A stretch of 64,000 nt of DNA from Ruegeria atlantica (GCF_013032455.1 NZ_WQCF01000004.1:1-64000); one strand, 5' to 3'; counted from the stretch's first letter, positions 1 to 8,115 are shown. The notes: a model not told the origin generated them from the letters alone. Program-made: numbers and translations.

Positions 1-1
1 C

Positions 2-54
2 GTACAGCCCGGCGGCCAGATCGACGCCAAGGACCTGCTGGTCGAACTGGAATA
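2..54 (+). CDS. 3' end of a biotin-carrier-type protein, probably pyruvate carboxylase (partial)
   Basis: Only the last 17 codons and the TAA stop are in the window. The peptide VQPGGQIDAKDLLVELE has the look of the C-terminal edge of a biotinyl/lipoyl carrier domain, where a final strand follows a 'G..I/V.AKDLLV' turn, as in pyruvate carboxylase. That family would make oxaloacetate from pyruvate in the cytoplasm. The biotin lysine lies upstream of the window, so identity rests on this tail alone. A strong terminator hairpin follows within 10 bases, consistent with the end of a transcription unit. Confidence 0.55.
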
Positions 55-60
55 AAATAG

Positions 61-86
61 AAAGGCGCGCAAACTGCGCGCCTTTT
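61..86 (+). terminator. Rho-independent terminator
   Basis: A perfect 10-bp stem, AAAGGCGCGC (61-70) against GCGCGCCTTT (76-85), with a 5-base loop. It ends in a short T run, directly after the upstream gene's stop codon. The A-rich 5' flank would also let it act on the minus strand for the convergent gene at 109-1104. Confidence 0.85.
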
Positions 87-108
87 CACTTTCGGACGGT
101 AGGCAGTA

Positions 109-1104
109 TCAGCCGTCGACGACCTCATCTTCTTCTGTCGTCTCAGTCCCTGCATCAGCCTCAGCCTCAGCCTCAGCCTCAGCCTCAGCCTCAGCCTCTT
201 CCGAGATTTCTTCGAGTTCCTCCGGATCGGGCAACCCCAGTAGATCATGCAACTCGTCCATTGCATCCGGCGACAATTCGCGACCACCTGTCAGTGCGTC
301 GAAAGTCTCCTGCGGGTCTGCCGCATTTGCCAGATCATTTTCGGCATCCTGAACAGCCTGTTCAGCGTCGGCCACCGCATCATTGTACTTGTCTTCAGTC
401 GTGATGCCCTGCTCAGCCTCTTCCTCGGTCGGCGCGAACTGTTCCTCGATTTGCTCGTCTGTCAAATCTTTCAGGTCGGATAGTTCTGTCTGTTTTTCTT
501 CCAAATCCGCAGTTGCGTCCGGGTAACCAAGTACACTTTGCTGATACGAATACAGCTTGCCGGGCATACTATTAGGCGCTGCATTTCTAAGCCCTGTCTG
601 GCTCGCATGCGCAGCATTGAGCGATTTCAACTCGGAAGCGATTTTTCCATGTTTGTTAGGTGGAACTGCTTCTTCGTCAAGCGCGACAACCTCTTTGGGC
701 TTTGCACGCGTCACAGCCTTGGCCTTATTTTTGTTGCCCTTAACAATGTTTTCCAGCTTGGTCATGAATGCCGGCTTGTTCTTGTTTGCAGAGCTGGATT
801 TCGTAGATTTTTTCTGGTCGGTTTTCTTTAGACCCAATCTGCCCAACAGCCCCTTGCCTGTACCAGCCGATGTCTTGCCTGAATTGCCCTTGGCTTTTGC
901 GCCTTGTTCGCCGGATTTGCCGCCGCTATTGCCTTTGTCGCCGCCGTTTCCTTTGCCGCCGCCATTGCCGCCGCCGTTTCCACCGCCATTGCCGTTCTTA
1001 GCGATGGCCACGTCCGGAGCAGCGACAACCGCAACAAAGCTGGCTGCCCCAAGCAGCATCAAGGAGGTCGCAAAAACGCGAGAGAACAACATAACTCGTT
1101 TCAT
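109..1104 (-). CDS. Secreted low-complexity protein, Gly/Asn-rich then Glu/Ala-rich; function unknown
   Basis: I do not recognise a family. The start chosen is ATG at 1104 (331 aa), preceded by GGGACAGGTGG with 5-6 bases spacing; an in-frame GTG three codons upstream lies inside that SD and is less likely. Residues 1 to about 36 form a signal peptide (KRVMLF... hydrophobic core ... IAIAK-like end). A Gly/Asn-rich block (GGGNGGGNGGG) follows, then a Lys/Ser-rich basic segment, a middle part with some predicted helix, and an acidic C-terminus with seven Glu-Ala dipeptides. The charge is therefore segregated: basic N-terminal half, acidic C-terminal half. There are no cysteines suggesting a fold and no sorting motif. 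It could be a surface or matrix protein, which is inference only. Confidence 0.7.
   Translation of the reverse strand: MKRVMLFSRVFATSLMLLGAASFVAVVAAPDVAIAKNGNGGGNGGGNGGGKGNGGDKGNSGGKSGEQGAKAKGNSGKTSAGTGKGLLGRLGLKKTDQKKSTKSSSANKNKPAFMTKLENIVKGNKNKAKAVTRAKPKEVVALDEEAVPPNKHGKIASELKSLNAAHASQTGLRNAAPNSMPGKLYSYQQSVLGYPDATADLEEKQTELSDLKDLTDEQIEEQFAPTEEEAEQGITTEDKYNDAVADAEQAVQDAENDLANAADPQETFDALTGGRELSPDAMDELHDLLGLPDPEELEEISEEAEAEAEAEAEAEADAGTETTEEDEVVDG
155..196. repeat. Hexanucleotide microsatellite TCAGCC x7
   Basis: Seven perfect tandem copies of TCAGCC fall inside the minus-strand gene at 109-1104, encoding alternating Glu and Ala. Because the unit is 6 bp, slippage would add or remove Glu-Ala pairs without shifting frame. 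Confidence 0.9.
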
Positions 1105-1355
1105 AATATCCACCTGTCCCTTTCATTGATGGCAGCGGGAGCCACGGTATTGCATGTTCAAAAAGCTATATTTGCATAGAATGGTCGTGGAATTTGACAA
1201 AATTGCGGCGGAAGTTTGACCAGCATCTGGGCAACTGGAACTTGCTAGAAAAAACTAACTTTTCCTCTCTAACTGGAACAGGCCACCAAACCGGCTAATG
1301 TTCAAGGCATCGCTCAAACGCCCGCGCAGCTTTTGATGATTAGAAAGAGACCTCA

Positions 1356-1739
1356 ATGCTGACCTTCACTCCAATCTATGCCGCGTTGTTGGCGATCCTG
1401 TATGTCCTGCTAAGCCTAAAGGTCATCAGCCAACGCCGTATCGGCAAGATCTCTTATGGTGACGGCGGGAATACAGACATGCTTAAGGCGATGCGGACGC
1501 ATTCGAATTTTATCGAATACACGCCTTTTGCCTTGCTGCTAATCTTGATGGTCGAACTGCAGGCAGGCAGCGGTCTGCTGGTGAATCTGCTGGGATTGAG
1601 CCTTCTGGTCGGCCGCGTGCTGCATGCCTATGGCTTCGGCCGCAGCCCGCAGATCATAATTCTGCGCCAGATCGGGATGTTGCTGACATTCACGGCCATT
1701 CTGGTGGCCGCCCTCGCGAATCTCGTACTGGTACTCTGA
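1356..1739 (+). CDS. MAPEG family membrane protein
   Basis: A 127-aa integral membrane protein with four predicted helices (about 5-25, 55-75, 78-95, 105-127). The MAPEG-type signature sits between helices 1 and 2: MRTHSNFIEYTPFALLL has the R.H.NF.E..P pattern used for glutathione binding in the eicosanoid/glutathione family. The length suits the short bacterial YecN-like branch. The ATG at 1356 has AAAGAG upstream. The gene stands alone and is followed by a long stem-loop. Family membership is clear, but the substrate is not, since bacterial YecN-type members are mostly uncharacterised. Confidence 0.85.
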   Translation: MLTFTPIYAALLAILYVLLSLKVISQRRIGKISYGDGGNTDMLKAMRTHSNFIEYTPFALLLILMVELQAGSGLLVNLLGLSLLVGRVLHAYGFGRSPQIIILRQIGMLLTFTAILVAALANLVLVL

Positions 1740-1776
1740 CTCAGTTGACGGGGCTTATCCCGTCAATGTCTGAGTC
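1738..1776. terminator. Long stem-loop between convergent genes
   Basis: GACTCAG TTGACGGG (1738-1752) pairs with CCCGTCAA (1759-1766) and, after a TGT bulge, CTGAGTC (1770-1776). There is no T run. It lies at the end of the MAPEG gene and covers the last codons of the small minus-strand gene at 1755-1907, so it could stop transcription from both sides. Confidence 0.55.
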
Positions 1777-1907
1777 TCTATCAGCGGCGCTTTCATGAGG
1801 ACCGGCTCGACCTCGACCAGCTTGTCCTCATCTTGTGCGCAAATCACGGCCGTCAAAGCGATCAGCGCGGCCAACAGTGCCATTTTCATATCTGCGATCC
1901 GTGTCAT
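1755..1907 (-). CDS. Small 50-aa exported peptide, hypothetical
   Basis: An ORF of 50 codons (MTRIADMKMALLAALIAL... ending in ETQTLTG) with a very strong ribosome site (GAGGAGAGG, 3-8 bases before ATG) and an A/T-rich TATAAA-like box about 20 bases further up. Residues 9-23 form a hydrophobic core ending ICAQDED, so the product looks like a short signal-peptide protein, with Cys23 possibly a lipid or secretion site. The tail is acidic and then mixed. I know no family. It is too short for ordinary ORF length cut-offs, but the SD, codon use and signal-like core support it. Confidence 0.6.
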   Translation of the reverse strand: MTRIADMKMALLAALIALTAVICAQDEDKLVEVEPVLMKAPLIETQTLTG

Positions 1908-2009
1908 TTCCTCTCCTCGAACCTTCTTGTTTTATAATGCTCTTTGTTTTGAACGTACGTTGGCGAGATTTCCGTCGAAAGATTTTTCCGCGTTTTTGTG
2001 TTTTTCCGC

Positions 2010-2036
2010 TTGCAGCCCCGCGTGGGAGTTTATACA
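2010..2036 (+). promoter_or_regulatory. Probable promoter of the tRNA-Gly pair
   Basis: TTGCAG (2010-2015) and TATACA (2031-2036) lie upstream of the first tRNA (2056). The 15-bp spacing is short, or 16 bp if CTTGCA is taken as the -35, so this is tentative. Confidence 0.4.
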
Positions 2037-2055
2037 TCCCTCCTCACTCAACGGC

Positions 2056-2130
2056 GCGGGCGTAGCTCAGGGGTAGAGCATAACCTTGCCAAGGTTAGGG
2101 TCGGGCGTTCGAATCGCCTCGCCCGCTCCA
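2056..2130 (+). tRNA. tRNA-Gly (anticodon GCC), copy 1
   Basis: A complete cloverleaf: acceptor GCGGGCG with CGCCCGC, D-arm with AGCTCAGGGG-TAGAGC, anticodon stem ACCTT-GCC-AAGGT, T-arm with GTTCGAATC, discriminator T and an encoded CCA. Anticodon GCC reads GGY glycine codons. Confidence 0.95.
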
Positions 2131-2163
2131 TTGAGAGGTCTACGGACCATATATGTATCTGAT

Positions 2164-2238
2164 GCGGGCGTAGCTCAGGGGTAGAGCATAACCTTGCCAA
2201 GGTTAGGGTCGGGCGTTCGAATCGCCTCGCCCGCTCCA
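2164..2238 (+). tRNA. tRNA-Gly (anticodon GCC), copy 2
   Basis: Identical in sequence over all 75 bases to the copy 33 bases upstream, including the encoded CCA. Without its own promoter in the short spacer, it is probably cotranscribed with copy 1. Confidence 0.95.
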
Positions 2239-2319
2239 GATACAAAACCTTTCGGACATTCTGGTTCTTTCGCGATCGTTGCGCCATTCTGGTTGCGGTA
2301 CGTAACACAGGATTCCTCC

Positions 2320-3180
2320 ATGTCCGACTATGTCATCCGCCCTCTCACCGCTGACGAGTTGCAACAGGCCGTGGATTGGGCGGGGCGCGAGGGGTGGAAC
2401 CCTGGCCATCATGATACCGCATGCTTCCATAACACCGATTCCGACGGATTCTGGGGAGGATTTCTGGATGGAGAGATGATCGCCTCAATCTCGGTTGTTC
2501 ACTACAACGATACCTTTGCCTTCCTTGGGTTCTACATCGTGCACCCTGAATTTCGCGGCGCTGGGCATGGGCTAAAGCTTTGGCAGCACGCATTGTCCAA
2601 CTGTTCTGCCCACAACGTCGGGCTGGATGGGGTCGTCGATCAACAGCACAATTATCGCAAGTCGGGGTTTGCCTTTGCGTATAACAACTATCGTTTCACC
2701 GGGACCATTGCGGATATTCAGCGGGCGTTGAAACCTTCAATTGGTGTTGAAACTCTCACTCAGGCCTCAGACGCCCTGGTTGCTTATGACCGACAGCTCT
2801 TTCCAACCCCGCGTGACACATTCCTGCAGGGCTGGATCAGCGCACCTACCCATGTCTCCCGCGTCTATTCCGAGGACGGCGAAATCAAGGGCTATGCAAC
2901 GTTGCGACCGTGTCAAACCGGTTACAAGGTCGGGCCGCTATTCGCGGACCGCGCCGATATTGCCGAAACCCTTCTGGCAAGTTTGCTGGAAGCTTTACCA
3001 GCGGATCATAGCGCGCAAGAGGTCTTCATCGACATACCCCAACCCAACCAGGCCGCATTTGATTTGGCAGCAAAGCTTGGGTTGGAAAAGGTTTTCGAAA
3101 CGGCTCGGATGTATTCCAGCCATCAGCCGGACATCGAACTGAACCGCATCTTCGGCGTCACCACGTTCGAGCTTGGTTAA
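2320..3180 (+). CDS. GNAT-family N-acetyltransferase with second C-terminal domain
   Basis: A 286-aa cytoplasmic protein. The ATG at 2320 was chosen because longer in-frame starts would begin inside the second tRNA-Gly gene. The N-terminal half is a GNAT fold: beta-bulge segment FAFLGFYIVHPEFRG, then the acetyl-CoA pyrophosphate loop RGAGHG (about residues 79-84). The C-terminal half (about 140-286) resembles the YitH/HolE-type second GNAT-like domain found in proteins of this length. The acceptor is unknown. Its TAA stop shares bases with the stop of the convergent Lrp-type gene. Confidence 0.85.
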   Translation: MSDYVIRPLTADELQQAVDWAGREGWNPGHHDTACFHNTDSDGFWGGFLDGEMIASISVVHYNDTFAFLGFYIVHPEFRGAGHGLKLWQHALSNCSAHNVGLDGVVDQQHNYRKSGFAFAYNNYRFTGTIADIQRALKPSIGVETLTQASDALVAYDRQLFPTPRDTFLQGWISAPTHVSRVYSEDGEIKGYATLRPCQTGYKVGPLFADRADIAETLLASLLEALPADHSAQEVFIDIPQPNQAAFDLAAKLGLEKVFETARMYSSHQPDIELNRIFGVTTFELG

Positions 3181-3416
3181 AACGCTTTGAACGTCATCGT
3201 GGTCAGAGACCGCTCGATATCGGGAATGACCAGCAGGTTTTCGTTGATGAAATGCCCCACATCCTCGGTTTCGGGGATGTAGAGTTTCAACAGCAGGTCA
3301 TATTCACCACTGGTCGAGTAGAGTTCGGAGTGGATTTCGCGCAGGGCGATTTCCTCTGCCACTTTGTAGGTGGTACCGGGTTTGCAGCGGATCTGGATGA
3401 AAACGCAGGTGGACAT
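3177..3416 (-). CDS. Stand-alone Lrp/AsnC ligand-binding (RAM) domain protein
   Basis: 79 aa starting MSTCVFIQIRCKPGTT. The whole protein is the alpha-beta RAM domain of the Lrp/AsnC family, with the characteristic 'S-G-E-Y-D-L-L-L-K' strand and a closing 'IPDIERSLTTMTF' segment. No helix-turn-helix is present, so it probably forms effector-sensing oligomers rather than binding DNA itself. Start 3416 was taken because residues upstream of it are low-complexity and AAGG lies about 9 bases before. It is divergent from hisB and may share its control region. Confidence 0.85.
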   Translation of the reverse strand: MSTCVFIQIRCKPGTTYKVAEEIALREIHSELYSTSGEYDLLLKLYIPETEDVGHFINENLLVIPDIERSLTTMTFKAF

Positions 3417-3570
3417 GGGCCGAGCCTTGTTGGTTGAGTTGCCCGCAGGCTGGCATGGGCCGCGCCCGGGTGCAATCCCCTGCAACAGTTTGCGGCGAAT
3501 GCCACGTGTGGTCTGGAAAAGCCCGCCCTTCCCCGTCTATAAGCGCGCCTGTAGCAAAAGGAATTGACCC

Positions 3571-4158
3571 ATGCGCAGCGCAAAGATCAGCCGTCAAACT
3601 GCCGAGACCGAGATCTCGGTCGAGGTAAATCTGGACGGCACCGGCACCTATGACAACCAGACCGGCGTTGGGTTCTTCGATCATATGCTGGACCAGCTGG
3701 CGCGGCATTCGCTGATCGACATGACGATCCGTGCGAAGGGCGATTATCACATCGACGATCACCACACCGTTGAGGATACCGGCATTGCGCTAGGTCAGGC
3801 GCTGACGCAAGCCCTGGGCGACAAGAAAGGTATCCGTCGCTATGGCGAATGCCACCTGCCTATGGACGACGCTCAGGTACGCTGTGCGCTGGATTTATCT
3901 GCTCGTCCCTTCCTGATCTGGAATGTGGAATTGCCGACTCAGAAGATCGGCACATTCGACACCGAACTGGTGCGCGAATTCTTTCAGGCGCTCAGCACTC
4001 ATGGCGGCATCACGCTGCATATCGACCAGTTGCACGGTTTCAACAGCCACCACATCGCCGAGGCTGCCTTTAAGGCTGTCGCCCGCGCCCTGCGTGACGC
4101 GGTTGAAACCGACCCGCGCAAGGCGGATGCGATTCCCTCGACCAAGGGTGCGCTGTAA
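3571..4158 (+). CDS. hisB: Imidazoleglycerol-phosphate dehydratase
   Basis: 195 aa, the normal length for a monofunctional HisB (EC 4.2.1.19), which dehydrates imidazole-glycerol phosphate to imidazole-acetol phosphate in histidine synthesis. The two manganese-binding motifs are present: [11 protein letters not shown] in the middle of the first half and [14 protein letters not shown] in the second. It also has FFDHML near residue 35. It starts the his run, and its TAA is followed directly by the hisH ATG (no gap), so the two are cotranscribed. Confidence 0.97.
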   Translation: MRSAKISRQTAETEISVEVNLDGTGTYDNQTGVGFFDHMLDQLARHSLIDMTIRAKGDYHIDDHHTVEDTGIALGQALTQALGDKKGIRRYGECHLPMDDAQVRCALDLSARPFLIWNVELPTQKIGTFDTELVREFFQALSTHGGITLHIDQLHGFNSHHIAEAAFKAVARALRDAVETDPRKADAIPSTKGAL

Positions 4159-4797
4159 ATGCTAACTGCCATCATCGACTACGAGAGCGGCAACCTGCAC
4201 TCGGCCGAAAAGGCATTTCAACGCATGGCGCGCGAGGTGGATGCGGGTGAGGTCGTGGTGACCTCGGACGCGGATGTCGTGGCGCGTGCCGACCGGTTGG
4301 TACTGCCCGGAGACGGCGCGTTCCCCGCCTGCGCGGCCGAGCTGCGCGGGCACAAGGGCATCTACGACGCGATGGTCGAGGCCGTCGAACAGAAAGGCCG
4401 CCCCTTTCTTGGCATCTGTGTCGGCATGCAGCTGATGGCCTCCAAGGGTCACGAATACAGCGAAACCGAGGGGCTGGGCTGGGTGGCTGGCGACGTGGTT
4501 CGGATTGAACCATCCGACCGTACGCTAAAAGTGCCGCATATGGGTTGGAATGATCTGGTTCTGGAAAGCGATCACCCCGTTTTTAGCGGGATCAAATCAG
4601 GCGACCACGCTTATTTCGTCCACTCTTACCATTTTCGCGTTGCCGATCCGGCCCAGCGTTTGGCCTATGTGGACTATGGGCAAGAGGTCACGGCCGTAAT
4701 TGGCCGCGACACGATGATCGGAATGCAATTCCACCCAGAGAAAAGCCAGGATGTGGGCCTGCGCATGATCGGCAATTTCTTGACCTGGACCCCCTAA
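4159..4797 (+). CDS. hisH: Imidazole glycerol phosphate synthase, glutaminase subunit
   Basis: A 212-aa class I glutamine amidotransferase. The nucleophile is Cys87 in GICVGMQ, with His192 and Glu194 in FHPEKSQ completing the triad. The oxyanion strand LVLPGDGAF is at about 47-55. It supplies ammonia to HisF for closing the imidazole ring. It begins directly at the hisB stop (TAAATG), so translation is likely coupled. Its partner hisF lies about 1.8 kb downstream, beyond hisA and two antisense genes. Confidence 0.97.
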   Translation: MLTAIIDYESGNLHSAEKAFQRMAREVDAGEVVVTSDADVVARADRLVLPGDGAFPACAAELRGHKGIYDAMVEAVEQKGRPFLGICVGMQLMASKGHEYSETEGLGWVAGDVVRIEPSDRTLKVPHMGWNDLVLESDHPVFSGIKSGDHAYFVHSYHFRVADPAQRLAYVDYGQEVTAVIGRDTMIGMQFHPEKSQDVGLRMIGNFLTWTP

Positions 4798-4800
4798 GGA

Positions 4801-5202
4801 TTACTGAACCCGCGTCCAGGTTTGCCCACGGCAGACCAGCCCCCCAACCGCGCACCCTTTGACCGTTAGCTTGTTCTGACTGTCCAGCGTCATCTTGGAT
4901 TTGTAGGTTTTGTCACGGTCCGGCGCCCAGATCTTGCCGCTGTCGTACTGGCCATCACCTTCGGGCACCATGTCCCAGATGATTTGCTTGCCCAGATTTT
5001 CATATTCCAGTTGTTGGTTTCCATCGCCATCAAAGGCGCTGTCGATGATGCCGCAAATGGCACTTCCGCACTCGGAAATGGTCACGTGAAGATATCCGCC
5101 CGTGTCGCCCGGCTCTGTCTTCCACAGACCATCAACCGGATCGGCGGCAAAGGCTGTTGTCGCTATCCCGGCAATACCTGCTGCGAGTAGAAGTTTCTTC
5201 AT
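4801..5202 (-). CDS. DUF2147 exported protein
   Basis: 133 aa with a clear signal peptide (MKKLLLAAGIAGIATTAFA, cleavage about residue 19). The mature part begins with the family hallmark DPVDGLWKTEPG and contains ICGIIDSAF and DGNQQLEYENLGKQI, as in DUF2147 periplasmic proteins of alphaproteobacteria. Four cysteines (ECGSAICG and GCAVGGLVCRG) may pair as disulfides. An SD (GGGAGAG) precedes the ATG. The gene sits antisense between hisH and hisA. Function is unknown. Confidence 0.85.
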   Translation of the reverse strand: MKKLLLAAGIAGIATTAFAADPVDGLWKTEPGDTGGYLHVTISECGSAICGIIDSAFDGDGNQQLEYENLGKQIIWDMVPEGDGQYDSGKIWAPDRDKTYKSKMTLDSQNKLTVKGCAVGGLVCRGQTWTRVQ

Positions 5203-5336
5203 GATGCTCTCCCTGTTTTACAGTCACTCTGGCCCGGTGACCGGCTTCGGGCAAGAATGACTTTGCGTCGCGTTGCATCCCCTGCCCTGCTTGTGCGATA
5301 CGCCGCCCGTGTAACACTGATATAGGGCCGCCCGAC

Positions 5337-6056
5337 ATGATCCTCTACCCCGCCATCGACCTGAAAGACGGCAACGCTGTGCGCCTGCTGCGTGGTGAAA
5401 TGGACAAGGCCACTGTGTTTAACGAAGATCCCGCCGCACAGGCCCGCGCCTTTGTCGAGGCTGGCTGTGAATGGCTCCACCTTGTCGACCTGAACGGCGC
5501 TTTTGCCGGCGAGCCGGTCAACGCTGCCCCGGTCGAGGCAATTTTGAAGGCCTGCAAAGTGCCTGCTCAGCTGGGTGGCGGCATCCGCGATATGGCTACC
5601 ATCGAAACCTGGATCGAAAAAGGTCTGGCACGGGTCATTCTGGGTACTGTCGCGGTAGAAAACCCTGACCTGGTACGTGAGGCTGCCAAAGCCTTTCCCG
5701 GCAAGGTTGCCGTGGGAATCGACGCCCGTAACGGAATGGTTGCCACTAAAGGCTGGGCCGAGGAAACCAATGTGCAGGTCACCGATCTGGCCCGCAGCTT
5801 TGAGGACGCAGGCGTCGCGGCCATCATCTACACCGACATCAACCGCGACGGTGCCATGCAAGGCCCAAATATCGAAGCGACCGCAGATCTGGCCCGTGCT
5901 GTTTCGATTCCGGTAATCGCGTCCGGCGGCGTCAGCTCTCTGGACGACCTGATCGCCCTGCGCGACTGTGGCGTAGAGCTAAACGGCGCAATTTCTGGCC
6001 GCGCTCTCTATGATGGCGCGATTGACCTGAACGAAGCCATTCGCGCCCTGTCTTAA
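5337..6056 (+). CDS. hisA: Phosphoribosylformimino-AICAR-phosphate isomerase
   Basis: A 239-aa (beta/alpha)8 barrel, usual length. It catalyses the Amadori rearrangement of ProFAR to PRFAR (EC 5.3.1.16). The N-terminus [20 protein letters not shown] carries the catalytic Asp8. The second catalytic Asp lies in [12 protein letters not shown], and the phosphate loops [11 protein letters not shown] and [10 protein letters not shown] are both present. It has its own upstream region because the DUF2147 gene diverges from it. Confidence 0.97.
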   Translation: MILYPAIDLKDGNAVRLLRGEMDKATVFNEDPAAQARAFVEAGCEWLHLVDLNGAFAGEPVNAAPVEAILKACKVPAQLGGGIRDMATIETWIEKGLARVILGTVAVENPDLVREAAKAFPGKVAVGIDARNGMVATKGWAEETNVQVTDLARSFEDAGVAAIIYTDINRDGAMQGPNIEATADLARAVSIPVIASGGVSSLDDLIALRDCGVELNGAISGRALYDGAIDLNEAIRALS

Positions 6057-6061
6057 ATCAC

Positions 6062-6508
6062 CTACTGCGCGGCAACCGAGGTCAGCTTGGCCAGCGCGCC
6101 GCGCATCTTTTCGATGACCGGAGAGCTCTCGACCCCATCAAGGTCATCCATGGTCTCTTTCGGGTCTTCATAGGCCAGCCAGACCTGCCCGTTTTCATCC
6201 TCATAGGCCTGAACCTTCAATGGCAAAAACAATCCCGCACGCGGGTCGATCTGCATGGCGGGTGTGCCCAGCGCCGGGTTGCCAAAGATCAGTACTTGGT
6301 TTGCCGGAATGGTCAAACCGACCTTTTCGGCACCGGCCGCGTGGTCGATGCGGGCAAAGACCGTTGCTCCGGCGTTGCCGATCGCAGCCTCTAGCGCATC
6401 CAGCGCTTCGGACACCGATTTATCTGTATTTACCTTGATGATATCATCTGCCATCGCCGCGACGGTTCCCCCTATGACAAAAGCAGTTGTTAAAAACAAT
6501 TTGCGCAT
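6062..6508 (-). CDS. DUF302 exported protein
   Basis: 148 aa with a signal peptide (MRKLFLTTAFVIGGTVAAMA, cleavage about residue 20). The mature part is a DUF302 fold: 'SVSEALDALEAAIGNAGATVFARIDHAAGAEKVGL', then ILIFGNP-type strand QVLIFGNPALGTPAMQIDPRAGLFLPLKVQAYED. The family is small, periplasmic and of unknown function. It lies antisense between hisA and hisF; AGGAG is about 10 bases before the ATG. Confidence 0.88.
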   Translation of the reverse strand: MRKLFLTTAFVIGGTVAAMADDIIKVNTDKSVSEALDALEAAIGNAGATVFARIDHAAGAEKVGLTIPANQVLIFGNPALGTPAMQIDPRAGLFLPLKVQAYEDENGQVWLAYEDPKETMDDLDGVESSPVIEKMRGALAKLTSVAAQ

Positions 6509-6626
6509 CTCATTGATCTCCTGATGAATTTAGGGGCAGTTTTCACAGGTTTGAGAGATGTGGCAATCACAAGTCTGGCATCGGCAAGGCTTTGCCGGTA
6601 GAGGTGCGCCAATAAAGGAATCCGAC

Positions 6627-7388
6627 ATGCTGAAAACCCGCATCATTCCCTGCCTGGATGTCGCTGATGGCCGTGTGGTCAAGGGCGTCAATTTCGTTGG
6701 CCTGCGCGATGCGGGTGACCCGGTGGAATCGGCCAAGGCTTATGACGCCGCCGGCGCGGATGAAATCTGTTTTCTGGATATTCACGCCACCCACGAAAAC
6801 CGCGGCACCATGTTCGACGTCGTACAGCGCACGGCTGAGCAGTGTTTTGTTCCTCTGACGGTGGGCGGAGGTGTCCGCACCAAGGACGACGTACGCGCCC
6901 TGCTGCTGGCGGGTGCGGATAAGGTCAGCTTCAATTCTGCCGCTGTGGCGAATCCGGATGTGATTGCCGAGGCAGCGGACCAGTTTGGCAGCCAATGCAT
7001 CGTCTGCGCCATAGACGCCAAGACCGTCAGCCCCGGCAAGTGGGAGATTTTCACCCATGGCGGACGCAAACCCACTGGCATCGACGCGGTTGAGTTTGCG
7101 AAAACCGTTGTGGCCAAAGGCGCCGGGGAAATCCTGCTAACGTCAATGGATCGCGACGGCACCAAAGCGGGCTTCAACCTGCCGCTGACCCGCGCAATCT
7201 CGGACGCGGTGGATGTGCCGGTTATCGCATCAGGCGGTGTAGGAAACCTGGACCATCTCGTCGAAGGTGTAACCGAAGGCGGGGCCAGCGCAGTACTGGC
7301 CGCCTCAATCTTCCATTTCGGCGAGTACACTATCCGCGAGGCCAAGGAACATATGGCCGCCGCCGGCATACCGATGAGGCTGACATAG
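6627..7388 (+). CDS. hisF: Imidazole glycerol phosphate synthase, cyclase subunit
   Basis: A 253-aa (beta/alpha)8 barrel, starting at [20 protein letters not shown] with the catalytic Asp11; AAAGGA precedes this ATG. The second catalytic Asp is in [11 protein letters not shown], and phosphate-binding GGG/SGG loops ([20 protein letters not shown]) are intact. With HisH it makes IGP and AICAR from PRFAR. The last base of its TAG is the first base of the GTG of the next gene. Confidence 0.97.
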   Translation: MLKTRIIPCLDVADGRVVKGVNFVGLRDAGDPVESAKAYDAAGADEICFLDIHATHENRGTMFDVVQRTAEQCFVPLTVGGGVRTKDDVRALLLAGADKVSFNSAAVANPDVIAEAADQFGSQCIVCAIDAKTVSPGKWEIFTHGGRKPTGIDAVEFAKTVVAKGAGEILLTSMDRDGTKAGFNLPLTRAISDAVDVPVIASGGVGNLDHLVEGVTEGGASAVLAASIFHFGEYTIREAKEHMAAAGIPMRLT

Positions 7389-7801
7389 TGCGCTGGGAAG
7401 ATATTTCTGTCATCGAGCAAGAAACCGAACGAACACCTTGCGATTGCTGCCGAAAAGTTACCACCTTTGGCGCAGGGGAACTCCTTTATACGGGCGAGTT
7501 CGTTGGGTGGTTCTCAGTAAAGTTTTCAGAAGACCCTGAGTCTCACTCAACGATTATCAAAGTATATGTTGGCGACTGGTCAGATGGTGCGCCGGTTGAT
7601 ACACGCTGGGGCATTAGTGTCTCTTGCCATTCAGAAGGTTGCACTTTGCTCGATTGGGGAGAAGAAGATCAGAAAAACAATGATCTGTTCACTTGTCTCA
7701 ATCGAGCCGACATACTTGGTTCAGATTTTGCAGCAGAACTCTGGGCTATGGTTGACGCAATCATAATGAAGGACAGCCGTCTTAAGGAACTGAACCTATG
7801 A
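7388..7801 (+). CDS. Uncharacterised protein inserted between hisF and hisE
   Basis: A 137-aa cytoplasmic protein that I do not recognise. It starts at a GTG overlapping the hisF stop by 1 base, and its TGA overlaps the hisE ATG (ATGA), so it is translationally coupled on both sides. A CDCC cluster near the N-terminus (about residues 18-21) and two later cysteines could bind metal. The rest is a mixed alpha/beta pattern with several Trp residues and ends [10 protein letters not shown]. Its base composition is visibly lower in GC than the his genes around it, suggesting later acquisition into the operon. Confidence 0.75.
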   Translation: MRWEDISVIEQETERTPCDCCRKVTTFGAGELLYTGEFVGWFSVKFSEDPESHSTIIKVYVGDWSDGAPVDTRWGISVSCHSEGCTLLDWGEEDQKNNDLFTCLNRADILGSDFAAELWAMVDAIIMKDSRLKELNL

Positions 7802-8115
7802 CGACACTCGAAGAACTTGAGCGGACTATTGTATCACGCAAAACGGCCGACCCGGACTCCAGCTGGACTGCTAAGCTGTTGGCCAAAGGCCCCGAGAAAT
7901 GCGCCGAGAAATTCGGAGAAGAGGCCGTTGAGGCGATTATCGAGGCCGTAAAGGGTGACAAAGGTGGGCTTACAGCTGAAGCTGCAGACGTGCTTTATCA
8001 TCTGCTGGTCATGCTGGCAGCGCGGGACGTGGCTCTGGATGACGTACTAGCGGAACTGGCCCGGCGTCAGGGCACCAGCGGTATTGCCGAAAAAGCCGCG
8101 CGCCCCAAAGGATAA
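7798..8115 (+). CDS. hisE: Phosphoribosyl-ATP pyrophosphatase
   Basis: 105 aa, normal for stand-alone HisE (EC 3.6.1.31), the second step of histidine synthesis. It is an all-alpha MazG-like fold with the conserved [25 protein letters not shown] stretch (metal-binding Glu residues) and [13 protein letters not shown]. Its ATG overlaps the stop of the preceding gene. Confidence 0.96.
   Translation: MTTLEELERTIVSRKTADPDSSWTAKLLAKGPEKCAEKFGEEAVEAIIEAVKGDKGGLTAEAADVLYHLLVMLAARDVALDDVLAELARRQGTSGIAEKAARPKG

Noticed and set aside
2194..2319. Longer start for the GNAT gene
   Set aside because: It would begin inside the second tRNA-Gly; ATG 2320 gives the normal family N-terminus.
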